Below, piece by piece: positions 1 to 13,800 of a DNA stretch of 64,000 nucleotides. Location: the NCBI RefSeq assembly GCF_030272615.1, contig NC_081414.1, positions 236,282,733-236,346,732 on the forward strand, read 5' to 3'. This DNA is from Cryptomeria japonica. Its lineage: Eukaryota > Streptophyta > Pinopsida > Cupressales > Cupressaceae. Under the pieces are notes generated by a model. It was not told the DNA's origin, did not search any database, and saw only the letters and a program-made list of their open reading frames with translations. Position numbers and translations under genes: made by a program. Each line of letters opens with the position of its first letter. The stretch's first letter is position 1.

Positions 1-2560
1 GGCATAGTAATTGTATTTGTAGATGAAAAATCTAGATGATAATATATATATAAATAAATAAATGAACCAAAGAAAGACGAGTCATTGTTAGAAAAGTGTT
101 TTGTTGAAATTTGATGAAGCAAAACCAATAAGAATGAAGAATTTGTTTAAGACAATATGCCAATCAAGAGGTAAGTGTTGTAAAGTTGTCATTAATAATA
201 GTACTATAGATAATTTAGTTCCAAAAGAAAATAATTGATCAATTAATGTTGATAAGGCGAGAACATCCTTGTCCATATAAGATTGCTTGGTTAAAAAAAG
301 AACATGAGATTTTGGTAAAAGAATAATGTTTGGTGAAATTCAAAATAGGTTCATTTCATAGTGAGGTTTTGTGATAGTATGTTAACGGATGTTTGTCATT
401 TATGATTGGGGAGGTCATAGCAATTTGATGGATATATTGTGCATAATGAAAAATACTAACTAAATAATAAAGAATATTAAGATACAAGTGTTGATTTCAT
501 TGAATGAGAGAGAATAATAAGTTGCAATATTGTAAAAATGTGCTTAGTGGATGGAACAAAACTCTTAGATGTCCTAAGGCATGAAAGTGTTTTCGATTGG
601 TTCCTATAATTTGCGGTATCATAGATGAGGAAACCCTACAAGAAGAAATTAGAGAGATGCTAACAGAATGTTTGAATATTATGTCAAACAATATGCTAGA
701 TAGATTACCACCAACGAAGAGTGTCAATCATTATATGGACCTACCTTTAAGAGCAAGTTTGTGAAGTACATAAGATGACATCAATAGAAAATGAAAGTTG
801 AATCAATAAGTGTTAGATGTTGTAGAAAGGATTGAGCATAGAGAGCTAAAGCCCATGTATGGTACTTGTATTAGAATCAAAGAAAGATGAAGAGTGGAGA
901 ATGTGTACAAACTCCATACAAATAACAATGGACTATTTGAGAATCAAGATTGATTTGAAAAGTGTATAGCATGATAAAGAAGATGAATAGAAGACAACAT
1001 TCAAGATAAATGAGAGACTATATGAGTGGTTGGTTATGGCATTTGGGTTGTCTAACATACTAAGTACATTTATAAGATTGATAAATATAGTGTAAAATAA
1101 ATTCTTGGTTAAGTTTGTGAATTTTTTACTTGGATTATGTTTTGAATTTATGTAAAACTAAGGAGCACATAAAACATAACAAGCCAGTGTTGCAAAGAAT
1201 GAGGGAAGAAACTTGTTGATAAATATAAATAAGTGTAGTGTTATGAAATCAAAATTGGTAATTTTGGGAGTTGTAACCTCGAAAAAAAGGATTGAATATG
1301 GATTCAAATTTAAAAAGCAATTCTTGAGTGGCCTACATTGGTGAATGTTGGAGCGGTAAGATCTTTTCATGGCTTGGCAAATATCTACTACAAATTCATT
1401 AGAGATTTCTATGAAAATTGTGCACTAATAACTAACACCATAAGGGGAGATAAGAAGGAATTCAAATGAAAATAAAAGACAAAAAGAAGTTTTAAATTTT
1501 TGATAGACAAAAAAAAATTAAAAACCAATGTTAGCATTGCTAAATTTTGACAAAGCATTTCAAGTTGGGTTTGATGCAAGTGTAAGTGTAATGTAATAGT
1601 AGTACAAAGTCAAGAAGAAAGACTACTAACTTGTTTTAGTGAAAATTTTAATGATATTAAAAAGATATATTCAATCTATAATCAATATTTTTTATGTCTT
1701 AATCCAAGCTTTTAATAAGTGGAGGCATTATTTGTTACCAAAATAGTGGCTTTTAACATGTGAGAGCAATTTTGTTATGAAGCATAGGATTGAAATATCA
1801 GATAAGGTTGAAATGTGTTGAGCAAGGGATAAAACTCATTAATAGAGAGAGGAATTTGCAAAAGAATAAAAAGCATATAGAGAACCAATAAGCATAGATA
1901 AAAGTAATTAGCTTGTTTATTTAATTCAAAATGATATGATGTTCAAAGGTAATCAATTATGATCAAAGAAAATCAAGCAACAATTTAATAAATCCTCTTA
2001 AAGCAAATAAAATGGTGGCATTGGTGAATGAACTATTTTCCGTCATAGATATACAAGGATGTGAATAAATTCTATAAAATTTAGCAAGTAGCAAAGGAAG
2101 GTATTCAAAATGATGTGTTGTGCCAAATATTACTGAATAAGAGTACAATGAAAACACCATTTGCAGTTACATATGGCAATAGTCCAAGGAACATAATGAA
2201 ATTAAGGGATCTTAAAAGTGAAGAGAAGTGGAGTAACGAAGTGGAAGAATTTACAAAACACAAAAGAAATGCATAATAAAGTAAGAAAACATTTGGAGAA
2301 GATGAATGGTAAATATAGAGACAAAGATGATGATAAAAGGAGACAACAATTTTTTAGTTGTTGATGAAATAAGAGTACGCCTAAAGCAAAAAAATCAATC
2401 AATAGATACAATAAGTTGGAGATGAGTATGATCCAATAAATTCATATAAAGTGGAGTCAACAAAAGAATTGAGCATATCACCAATGTTCAATGTTGCATA
2501 AATAACATTACCACTAAAGAAAGACAAAAACAATTACCACAATAGCAAAAAGAGAAGATT
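1..2560 (+). mobile_element. Decayed Ty3/Gypsy LTR retrotransposon polyprotein (protease, RT, RNase H, integrase end)
   Basis: No long ORF survives, but the three forward frames carry Gypsy landmarks in the right order. Around 140-290 is a protease-like stretch (KTICQSRGKC, then a degraded active-site block where the expected Asp reads Asn) followed by HPCPYKI and near 380-450 MLTDVCHL..LGRS..FDGYIVHN. Around 700-750 is LPPTKSVNHYMDLPL, the usual linker before RT. RT pieces follow: KKDEEWRMCTNS (about 880), DYLRIKIDLKS (930), [12 protein letters not shown] (1020-1060), RSFHGLANIYYKFIRDF (1360-1415). RNase H pieces are LLNFDKAFQVGFDAS (1540) and WRHYLLPK (1722). Integrase/C-terminal pieces are TPFAVTYGNSPR (2150), LEKMNGKYRDKDDDKRRQ (2295-2350) and ISPMFNVA (2480). 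Frames change repeatedly and stops are frequent, so this is a relic. The left end lies outside the window; no LTR or primer-binding site was identified. Confidence 0.88.
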
Positions 2561-3250
2561 GAGAATTTGTACTAAAGGATTGGAAGCACGAAAATAGGCA
2601 ATATAAAGAATATTTGGTGAAATAGAAAAAAGGACCCAAAGAAGACTCATCTTAGATTTCAAAGACTAAGGTAGACCATCTTGGATTTTCTCTAACCACT
2701 AATAAATAAAACTCACTTTTGAAATAGCCTCAATTGTCTAGTGTAGGTATATCCCAAGGTGTAAGAGCAATATTGCATCAATCAAAAATGTTCTCTTTTT
2801 TTTTTGCTTATCTTTTGTTTGTACAATTCCAATAATAGTTTCAATCATCTACTCATCATATATTGTACTAAATTTCATCATACTTGTGTATCTTACCGTA
2901 CAATTGGGAACATGTTCCAAGTTCAGCTAGGTCACATTCAAATTCCAAGAGTTTATCACTAGACATATAATTCAATTCTAGACTCGTTACTAACACGGCA
3001 TATTGACTCATTGTTCAAGGCTTGTGACATCTTTTTCAGATGTGACACAATCAAGAGACATTTCAAAGTTCTTTGAACCCATATGGTATGAACCTTACCA
3101 AATTTTATTGATCCATCATCACTACACTCCAAAAGATTCATCTATATGTTTGATGAACTAAAGCTACACTTGATGTCAAGATTTGCACCTCATTGCAACT
3201 AACTAAAATCATTCTCATGAAATGGTTAGAAGTCACCATATACAAAAATT
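2561..3250. other. Non-coding stretch after the Gypsy relic
   Basis: No convincing coding sequence. By position it could include the 3' untranslated region or LTR of the upstream Gypsy copy, but no second LTR is available for comparison. A 10-base T run lies at about 2797-2806. Confidence 0.4.
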
Positions 3251-3251
3251 T

Positions 3252-3852
3252 CTCAAGATCATTTAAAGGTAACAAAGTTAACCATTTATTACTAATAGCT
3301 CCACATCGACACTATATTGGAACATCTTTTGAATTATATAATTCACTCATGTAATCAAATAGATACAACCTAACATGTTGGAAACCCATTGTAGTATATT
3401 GTAATTGATTTGTGATTGTGAATCAATAAATAATCATACCTATATGGTTGAGCAACCCTTCATTAGACCCTTCAACCATAACCAAATCAAAAAGTTTATT
3501 GGGAATATCAACGAGGTCGTCTTCAACCCAAGAACAATTCTCAAGATCATTTGAAGGCAATCTAAGTTTGCCATTTAGTAGTCATGCTCAACATTAACAT
3601 TGTAACCTAACATCTTTTGAATTATATAAACACATATAATAAAATAGCTACATCTAACACAAACACAAGTAATCAAACAGGTACATCTAACACAATGGAA
3701 GCCCATTGTAACATATTATAATTGATTTGTGATTGTGAATCAATAAATTTTCACATCCACATGGTTGAACAACCCTTCATTAGACCCTTTGACCATGACC
3801 AAATAAAAATAATTATTTAGAATATCACCAAGGTTGTCTCGACCCCAAGATT
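3252..3852. repeat. Imperfect tandem duplication, unit about 290-310 bp
   Basis: Two adjacent copies begin with TTCTCAAGATCATTTRAAGG (about 3252 and 3538) and end with a block reading roughly AACCCTTCATTAGACCC...GACCATRACCAAAT (about 3458-3531 and 3770-3852). Both contain ACATCTTTTGAATTATATAA and ATTGATTTGTGATTGTGAAT. The second copy has an extra internal segment repeating the ACATCTAACACAA motif. No coding sense was found. Confidence 0.8.
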
Positions 3853-4381
3853 CAAATACAAGAATACAATTTCCTAAACAATCTTGATATACTCTCTCAA
3901 TAGGGCAAGGATGGTTGTGATGCTTTAAGAGTTCATTGTGTAGATTACAAGAACCATCTCCACTATGTTTCAAAAACTAACCATCTTAATAGTTTTATGC
4001 TATGTTTCATGTCCACAAGAAATGAGGATGTTGCTACTGTTCATGTGTCAACTTATACAAAAATTGTTTTGGTATACAACACCACAAGAAGTTGTTTCAC
4101 ATTTGGTAGATGCTAATTTCACGGTGCCCACTATGAATATTATATGTATCAACTTATTCAAATCTTTGAAAAACATTTACAACAATATTACATTCTCAAG
4201 TCCCCAATCAAAAGAGGAAAACTGATAAAACATCATTTGCAATTTAATTTGTATACACAAGGATCACAAGGACATTTGGACAACATAAATGATAATTTCT
4301 TTAAACATTTCATTATATTCATTTTAAATGTATTCAAACAAAGGAGGAGATTGATCTATCTCGAATCCAATACCTTTGTTT
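3853..4381. other. Unrecognised sequence with short ORFs
   Basis: Short open frames occur (for example 3965-4225 and 4144-4383 on the plus strand), but they overlap in different frames, show no known motif and resemble AT-rich chance ORFs. The 3' end is the insertion site of the SINE that follows. Confidence 0.3.
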
Positions 4382-4665
4382 AAAAACATCATGTGTGGAG
4401 GTTGACTTCGCAGTGTGATGGTGAAAAAGTGGCATTGTTAATGTTGTCACTAAGGTTCAAACCCCATGAAGGATGGAGTGAGAAAGAAGAGGGGGAGGAC
4501 ACTGAAGGAGGAAGGAGGGCGTGAAGAGGAGAAGATCAGTCAGCGTTAATGTGGAGGAAGAGGTCAGTTGTTAATGCCCAAGAGAAGGTCCCCCATTTGT
4601 GGCCTCATCTAGAGCAAGGGCTAGGCTAAAAATCCTTGCACTCATCAAAAAAAACATCATGTGTG
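4382..4665 (+). mobile_element. tRNA-derived SINE with 16-bp target-site duplication
   Basis: A perfect direct repeat AAAAACATCATGTGTG flanks the element at 4382-4397 and 4650-4665. The body starts GGTTGACTTCGCAGTGTGATGG, which holds an A-box-like GCAGTGTGATGG, followed about 45 bp on by a B-box-like GGTTCAAACCCC. These are the split RNA polymerase III promoter of tRNA-derived SINEs. A GA-rich body of about 180 bp follows, and the 3' end joins a short A run that merges with the TSD. A related copy lies on the minus strand near 28.1-28.26 kb. The intact TSD suggests a relatively young insertion. The family name is not known to me. Confidence 0.85.
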
Positions 4666-6962
4666 CATCAAAAACACATCACATACTATATGTCAAAATT
4701 CCCTCAACAAATTTAAAAATTTAAAGAGAAGGAAATGTCACTGAATTGAGATGATACATCAATTCTACACAAATTGTCATACACTTGTAAACATTTTTTT
4801 TCCTTTGCCACTCCTATTTTTTTACTTTTCCACTCTCAAATTCAGCATGCACGATCATGATAAGCCTAACATAAACTTCAAAACATAGGCAAAATCAACA
4901 AGGCCCAAGCTAATAAATTTACGCAAAGCCTCAACAAGACATGCCAAGTTAATATCTTTTCCAAATGTCGACCCCGACGCCTCATCAATGAAGGCAAGCC
5001 TTCTCCTATTTGGCTTAAGCAATTATTGTCTATCAAAGAAGTTACAATACACGATGATGTTCCCACCACAATTTTTTCTAAATAACATTGTCATCCGAAT
5101 AAGTGCCTAACAAAGATCGCTTAAAGAGGTTCAATACATAATTATAACCATGATTTATTTATCCCAATTATAGTTTTGACCACTCGCTAGGTAACAGTGC
5201 ACATTTGATATAGAGGCACTACACCCGCGAGATAGAGATACCACATTCACATAAGTGCACTCCCTAGATCACCTCGATCATTTGCTAGGTGACCGGCACA
5301 TATTCCAAATTGGACGTGTCGTACAACAGATATGCGAAGTGCAAACTTTCCTACAAATTGCTCTTTTTGGATACAAAGAGCCACTGATATTATGATCATC
5401 TTTATGAGTTTGCTATGTATTCTTTGCAGAAAAACTAAGCGATTTTTACTATTTAATAACATTACCTTAACCATGTCATTCTCCTCCACCACCCTCCACC
5501 CATGTGCAATATAATTGGTATTACTTTTCTTACACATTGATTAGTTTTAAAAAGAACAGCTTCAACTAAAATCTCTGACGAGTATGAACTGAACATCAAT
5601 ATCATTCAACCAAATTTCTGTTGATTACACCAAAATTCCAATGATGACATATCCAATCGTCTTACATAAAATGAACAAGTAAATGAAAATTTAAAACTAA
5701 ATTATTAAAATTCTAACTAGAGATAAACCTTACGCAATGGTGAGTTTCTTCAGCTCTTATTGATCAGTGCAAAACACGGAATTTGAATACCGATTTCACA
5801 TCAAAATTTGCAGCAAAATTGCTTTCCCAAACCCTTAAATACGGACGAATTGTAAGAATTCTATCACAAGTAAAAGTTTGTTGGAAGCAATAAGAAAATC
5901 AATGACTTCTCCTCAAACAACAAATTGCTAACACTGCTTTCGAAATTAGGATATATCTAGTCTAAAGTAAAGTGTGCCAACAAAATATAATAATAAATAC
6001 TTTGATTTTATTCCAAAGATCCTGTGAAGTTGGATATCCATTCATTCTACAGTCTGTCCCATTGTCTTTGCCGTGACCTGGGAAAACCTGTGGCATTTGC
6101 ACCAAAACTTTCTTGACGCTTTGTAGTTTCGATTTTTGTCAAGATGCAAATGAAATATATTTGATTGGTTCGGTTCTAAATGCAGTTTAGCGTCTGAAGG
6201 AGCAGTTCTTTGGTTGGCATTTGGACCATTTAGTCCCTTACTTTGGAAAGGTTTTAATAGAACAAGAATAAGACACCTTATAGTCTCAATAGGTTTCTAT
6301 CCTTAAAATATGTTACACCAATAAATCCCTACCCATAGGAAGAAAAAACTGCACAAGTTTCAGAATCGCCTCTCCTAACAAATCAGAAAATGCTCCATAT
6401 AGCATGTACATGTTATTGGAAATTGTCAATGCTTGCAAATTGTCCAACATGAAAATCACCCAAACTGAAACGTGAAAAGAAACTTAAAAGCTAAAAGCAT
6501 GATTGTATTTCCATGTCTACAACCACATTAGAGAAACCAATTCTAGCAAAAGCTAAGGCAGCATCTTATGATAAGCTGGGTATTATTTACCATTACCATA
6601 AACTTGTATACCAGAGGAAAAGAGAACATATTCCTCATGAAGTCCCCAAACAAACCTGAAGAGCATTTACTGAAAAGCATGTCGGAAATAATATCCCCAA
6701 AGTCCTTTTGCCTCCCCATTTACTCAGTATTCTCATGATTATCTAATAATAATAAAGTTATAACTATTAAAACCTGCTCCCAAAATTTGTAGTGTCTACT
6801 ATCATACCATAAAAGCGAAGAGCAACCTGAGAAGTGTCATCATATACCAGTATGATTTATGTACCATATTTCTATCAACCCCCATTTCGCATGTAACTAC
6901 TAAAATAATCACGAGTATGCAAGGAAAATATTTTATCCCTTGCAACATAGAATTATTTTAGT
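4666..6962. other. Non-coding flank downstream of the OB-fold gene
   Basis: No supported gene. Open frames at 4878-5069, 5247-5537 and 5332-5514 overlap each other on opposite strands and have no recognisable motif. For the minus-strand OB-fold gene this is the 3' side. An AATAAA on the minus strand at about 6007-6012 is one candidate poly(A) signal, but it would imply a 3' UTR near 950 nt, so it is weak. Confidence 0.35.
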
Positions 6963-7153
6963 CTACTCCTCTTGAACATTGACCAACTCATATTCAACGA
7001 GCGAGAGATTATTGTCCTCCTTCACAACAAAATCTGCAGGCTCAGTTACCTCAATCCTACCCCATTTATCAACAGCAAGACGCATGGATCCTCTAAACAT
7101 ATCAATCTTTGCATTGCGGAAGACTACCGTTGATCCTTCCTTCATAAGATCCA
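6963..7153 (-). CDS. Exon 2 (last exon) of the OB-fold protein gene
   Basis: 191 nt including the TAG stop at 6965-6963. A pyrimidine-rich tract precedes the CAG acceptor at 7156-7154. It carries the most conserved family block (RNAKIDMFRGSMRLAVDKWG). Confidence 0.93.
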
Positions 7154-10100
7154 CTGCCAAAACACAGAAATTCATCATGCGAACAAAAGAAATTAAAATA
7201 ACGAAGAACATATATTAATAGGCCAAAACACGGTTGCAAAACCAAAAGAAAAAAAAAAGATGAAACATTTGTATCATAGATATAAACAGCAGTTGGCTAA
7301 CATACTAGAGAAGAGGTACAATATGTGCCAAACAGACAGACTTGTTGCATAAAAGCCCATATCAAACATATTAGCACCGTACACATGAAAGCGATCTAAA
7401 ATAAAACTAAGAGAATCTCATACAGCAAAATAACTTTGCTAGATCTTCAATTCAAATACACTGTCTCACAGTTTTAACTGTTCACCATCTAGCAAGGACG
7501 TAGTTTGACCAAAATGTCTGAGCTAAACTTTGCTTCCAGGAACAAAATTGCATTTTAATATAGTTGATTGAGGCTCCTGCTATTTAAATACATCTAGTTT
7601 GAAAAAAATTCCTCTTTAAAATCTAACATTATTGACTATTTTATTTGTTTGACCAAGAGATAATTATCATTTGAATCCTAGGATTTCCTGGTGTATTGAA
7701 GTTGACTTTAAGTGGTACTCATTTAGTGCCATAAATAGTAAAATCCTTTCATCATTCATTGCTAAGCTTCAATCCTAGACAAGATCTCTGTAAATCATCT
7801 CTGTGATGTAGACATTTGTAAATCATCTGGTGAAAGATATAGGTTGCTTGAGTCACATCAGCTGCCTTTGCAGAGGTAGATGCTTCTAAACCATTGCATG
7901 ATAATGACAGCTCCTAGACAATGAATGTGATCCATTGTAATCTCTATTACCATAAATGCAATGGCAAAGCTCCATTTCACGTTATAGCTGGCAAAACACA
8001 TTTCTCAATTTAAATGGCCTAAAGATTGAAGATTGACAAAACATCAAAGAATGAAAGACCAGAACCTTCTGGTCACCTTAATACTGATGCAATGATGGCA
8101 GAAACTGAACCAAAAAATTGCTTTGTTGCCTGTTGTTGAAAAACCTAAATTGTATGGTACTGATAACTATGAAACAGTAAGGGCTAAAATGTTGCTCGAC
8201 TCTGTCCTCTTCCCTGAGGCTTGCAAAAAGGAAACCTTGTTCTAACAAAAGTCTTGAAGAATAAAAGGGAAGTTGATCAAGGTGAAGATATCTTGAAAAG
8301 AAAAAATAGCTTCCAACCTTTCCGGTTTGAACTCTAATCAAAGATCCCCCAGTGTGAAACCTACCAAAGGTGCTAGTAAAATTCCTCTACAAAGAAGCCA
8401 AGATATAACCAGGACAACTTCGAAATAGAGGGCCCTAGCCCTATAACCTATGTTATTGAGACCTCCCAAAAAGACCCTCAGTCAGACTTCTCTTCTGGAG
8501 GAGTGAGAAAAGCTGGGGAGTTTTTACTTTGCTTTGACAGAACATGTAGGTGTGGAGGAACTCCTGCCCATTAACGTTCCTAAACTTATTCATTGTTGTC
8601 ATATGAAGATAATCAGTTGGAGTGTTTGTTGTCTTGAAGCTCAAGATAATAGATTTGTTATTTGAACCTTTTGTAAAACCAAACTGGATGCTGATATACT
8701 GGTCTTGCAAGAAAGCAAAATCTGTGTGATTCAATCTAGAGTGTGCCCTTAAAATTTAATTGGTCAGGAGCAATCATCCTCTTTTCCAATCACAATAAAG
8801 GATGCAGGGGGTCTGTTATACTTCTCAACCAGAATTGCACTCGCTTTATTGTTAATAAAGGCTCCTCCTTGCTCAATAGCTACATGGAACATCCTGTTCA
8901 CCCAAGGGGCAAACTGTTGCTATATGCTCAACTTATGCTCCAAATGACTATAGAAAACATTCTGACCTCTATAACTGACTTCAATAGATTGAAAAAAGAG
9001 AAGATATATATGGAGTTAGTAAATTTGATTGAAAGGGCAATGATCTTTTCTTCTAAGTTAAATTCAAAAGGAAAAACAATATATAGTGAAGCGCCTTGGA
9101 TTGTGTTAAAAGGCCAGCAAAGGATTTTGGTTCACTTGGAATAACATGTAAAAAAATAATAGAGGACATTTCTCCCGGCTGGATAGGTTCTACCTGGACA
9201 AAAATTTCTTTGTTGCTTGCCCCTTTGGAGAAAACAATGTGGTATGAGTTTTCCCTTTAATGCATTCATATCAGTGCCCTATAGAAATGGAGTCCTTTCC
9301 ATCTGTTGTAACTAGTCAGCCAAAAGCAAAACTTAAGGCCTCTTTCAGATGAAAGATGATTCTTGCCTCAAAGGTTCACCAGCTTGTGGAACATTCACTA
9401 GGCACTGAGTGAATTGTTCCAGAATCCTTAATTGGTCCTTCACTGTCACTGTTGTTAAGAACCTTCTGAGGACCCTATGGTAAAGATCAAGCTTAGAAAA
9501 GACTGGACTTGTTAAGAAAATTTCATTTCTGTAGAATGGGATCTTCAAGTTGAGACAACATTTGAGGTATTAACAATTTTTCAAAGGCAAAGGTGTAAAT
9601 TGAGATCAAGTCTGAATTGGCTCAAATTGAGTGATGATTGGATAACATTAGGGAACAAGGGGATGCGTCTACTGCCCAAAAACCCCCATCCCTGTCTCCT
9701 ACCCGTTTCCAGGATTGGGGGGACGTCCCTTTGCCGTCCCCAAACCTGCCAAAATCCGCTGAAATGCCAGGAAATGTCTCGCCATCCCCTGCACTTGGGA
9801 ACGTTCCCAAGCATTAAAAACATAAAAAAACACTTATTTTAATTTTCTTTGCATTGTTAGTGATGTGGGGGACCCCTAATGAGATGATAGTGACTCATAT
9901 GGTTCTATGTCTTTGGCTATTGATAGCCTGAATGAGGCTTAGTTTCATAGACTGCTGTATATTGATGTTTGAGACTTTGGATATTGATAGACCATGGTTT
10001 TTTGATGTTTGAGACTGCTGTTATAATGCTTTATTGAAATTTATTATGTTGTTATAGTTATACTGCTGCTCACATGATTTATTTACATTTTGATATTGTT

Positions 10101-10819
10101 TTTCAGTTATTGGCATATCTCTCTTTCCCCCTCTCTCTATAATATATATATATGGTCCTCTAGGAAATATCCCGGGAACGCGTTCCCTGCCATCCCGTCC
10201 CCATCCCCAAAACTTCATGGAACATAGATTTACTTTAACTCTCTTCTCTTTTTTTCTTTCGAGTTCTTTTTTACCATTATTCCATAATTTTCTTTTTTCC
10301 CTTTTCTTGGCCATTTTATTTTCATTTTATATTTGTTTTTATTTAATTTTCTTCTTTGGTTTTATTTTTATTTTCCTTCTTATCCCTTGCATTCTCTTTC
10401 TTTAATTTTGTGTATTTAAAAACATTTTCTTATCAATATTAATCTGTATCTTATTTTAATATATATTTTATCTAACATTATTTTGTAACCTATTATAATT
10501 TATTACTAATACTTTAACATTCTCTTCTTTTTTCTTTTTCTTTTTAACTAATATTATATAATATTCTATTTACAATTTCCTATAATTATATATTAATCTT
10601 TTCTTATCATATTTGTTTTAATTTCATCTTTGGTTTTATTATTATTTTCCTTCTTATTCCTTCCATTATTATCTTTATTCCATTATATTTTGCTTCATTC
10701 TATAATTTTATTATATTACATCTATTTTAATTTCCATTTATCTTATTTATCTTTTTCCCTTTTAGGATATATATATATAAAGTATTTTATTAACTGTGTT
10801 GGTTTTATATAATTGATTA

Positions 10820-10859
<40 letters not shown>

Positions 10860-13800
10860 TTTTATTAATTGTGTTGGTTTATATAATTGATTAATTTTAT
10901 TTTTATATTTAATTTATAATTTGATACGTATTTTCTTATACCTTGCATTAAATTAGTGCTCATCTCTTATTGTCTTATTTATTTTTTCATTTCCCTTTAT
11001 TTTATTTTATATCAATTTATTACAATCATTTTATCTTATAATTATTTTTGGTATATTATTCAATTGTTCTTGTTTTGATTTTCTTTACCCCTTTCTCCCT
11101 TCTACCTATTTATCCTTTTCTTCATCTTTTATCCCTCCCTCCTAACCCCTAACTCTTAGGTTCCCGTGCCATTGGTCTTAGACCTCTTTCACTCTATCTA
11201 TTTATTCTGCTTGGTCTGCTAACAATCATTTCAATTCTCTTCTCTATATATTCTGCTTGGTCTGCTAACAATCCTTTCAATTCTCTTCTCTTGCCGATCA
11301 TGGATCATATCTCTTCTCTATATATTCTGCTTGGTCTGCTAACAATCCTTTCAATTCTCTTCTCTTGCCGATCATGGATCATAGTGTTTGATCCAAAAGG
11401 ATGGCAACAAAAAACTACATGGTCTAATCCAAAAGAAAGCATATTGAATTCATTGTGGACTGTGGAAACATCATGAATCTGATGGTAAAGGTGGGCATGC
11501 CCTAAGGATGTAACCACCAGTGGAGATTTAGCAATGTGTGAGTTGTAGCTTAGATGGCCAACTTGGTGGGTCTGTCTGCACACGCTCTAGGATTGTCACA
11601 AAGTCCATTGAATTCGAGATGTACTTGGGCAAGGAATCAGGGTTATGATGCCGTATAGCTGTGCCCTTTGTTCTCTGACTTGTTGAACCATGCTTCTCAG
11701 CTGCTACAGAAATTGAAGGTCAAATTCAACCAGTTGATACATTGAACTGAAACCATGCAGATAGTTGGAACAAGGCAAGAGGCAGGCATCTGGGTTGCTC
11801 CAAAGAATCTATTGGGACAGCCAAAAGATACGTGATAATTTTGTTTTCAAATATACAAAAGAATGACAAAATGTGAAATAATTAAACAACCAGGTGACAA
11901 TAGTTCCTGAAATTATATATAGGATAAGTACCAATTAGAAATTTATAAAAGGGAAAACCTCAGGCAAAACATACCCTTGATCTAAGACCATGCGGATAGT
12001 TGGACCAAGTCAAGCATCTAGGTTGCTCCTAAGCTATGTCATAAGGTTTGCGAAAATTAAAGTGAAAATTTTGACATATTGCAAATTTAAAGAAAAATTA
12101 TAAGAATCGTTAAAGTTCACCATCAGATTCATACAGAAAAACATTTGGGGTTTTCTATTAAATATGTTTTAAAAACATGCTTTCGATTTGGCATTTTCAA
12201 TTTTTTCTCACAGGCTTCTGTTGCAAGACACGGTGAGCGTCATTTTATTGGCATTGATAATCTACTGCTCAATGTTGCAGATTTAGGTGACACTTCAGAA
12301 AAAATTATTCATAGAATTGATGGAATTCACAGCAATTTGATCCCCATTTTGAAAGTTAGAGGCCAGGCCCATGCTTGAGGCACACATTATTAGATAGGAG
12401 GGCTTGTTCATCGACTGCCTCATGCTGTTGAAGAGTTGCACAGCATCACATCATATTGTGTAGACGCTGGGGCTGTGGGAGGCAGAACCTTACCACACCA
12501 ATTTTAAATAGCTCCTTACATTTATTTTAGGTTTCATTCTTTTTTCTTTATTTTTATATTTAGGTTTTCCTTTTATTTTATTTTTTGTTGTTTCTAAAAG
12601 CTAATACATTAAGATCTAAAATATGATGTTTTTTTATTATATTAAAATTAATATTGTAAAATCTTTGATTTAAAATTTTTTTAATATTAGTATATTTATT
12701 TTATAAAATTTAAAAAATTAAATATATTTAAATCAAACATTAAAACTTACTTATATTTTAATATTTTTAAATTTATTATAATGTATTATTTCATATATAG
12801 AAAATATTAAAAATTTACAAATTTATATTAGTTGAACTTGAACAAAAAAAAAATTCAAATTTATCTTTGCTGAACTTAGAATTCAAATGTTATCTTTGTT
12901 GAACTCAAACACAAACACAAACCCCTTGTGACATGGGTCTAAGTATCTGTAGTTACAAAATTGGGGATAAATCGTGATTACTCACAGCCCACCCAAAACC
13001 GCTTTTTTCATTGTAAAAATGTCTTGATTTTTTGAAAAAATCACAATCAACAAGTTTGACCATAGAAATTGTGATAAACTTGCCAATAAACTGGGAAAAG
13101 AAACTGACCAGTCACAATTAAATTGCAATTTTCCACAATTATTCAATTTATTTGTGATTTTTTCAATTTTTTGATTGAAATTTTGGGGTTTCTGAGTTCT
13201 CTAATTTCGGTAACAACTCTTTCTAAATGATTTCCTAATCCTCTCCCAGTTTTTTCTCAATTAATTAAAAAAAAATTCATCTTTTAGTTTCCCCGTTCAG
13301 TTCCAAGAAAGACTACTGCTAAGACTACTGCTTCTATTAAAAGATAGAAGCACCAGGAGCCATTCTTAAAACATGGTGGAAGTAATTAAATCTTAATTTT
13401 CATATTCATATGTTATTTTTTGTTAATCTTTGGTGTATCTCTTTTTAGGGTCAAAATAAATTCATTCAATGGCAATAACAACCTTGATTTAAGCAATGAA
13501 TTCAAAGGAATTGCATGGGAATCAGCTGAGAACAGCCAAACCCCAACCACGAGCACAAGCAATTCAAATGGGAGAGCATTCCAATTAGATTGTCCTTTCA
13601 AGTTGTTTGGCACCACATGCCAAAGACTTATTTTAACAAACAAACTCCTTTGTGCCAATTTGCAACATTCCTTAACTAACAGGGTAACTTGTTCAAGTAG
13701 GGGTCAACCTTAGTTAATGCACACTTTTACATACCCTTGCAAAGGGGGTTGGGCCTTGTTGAAAATTCACACTTGAAAGGTCTAAGATGATCATATTATT

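Noticed and set aside
9581-9842. Overlapping ORFs on both strands in a GC-rich block
   Set aside because: They fall in a palindromic GC-rich element end; both strands stay open because of base composition.
10217-10812. Hydrophobic ORFs resembling membrane proteins
   Set aside because: T-rich low-complexity DNA always yields Phe/Leu/Ile strings; no conserved feature.
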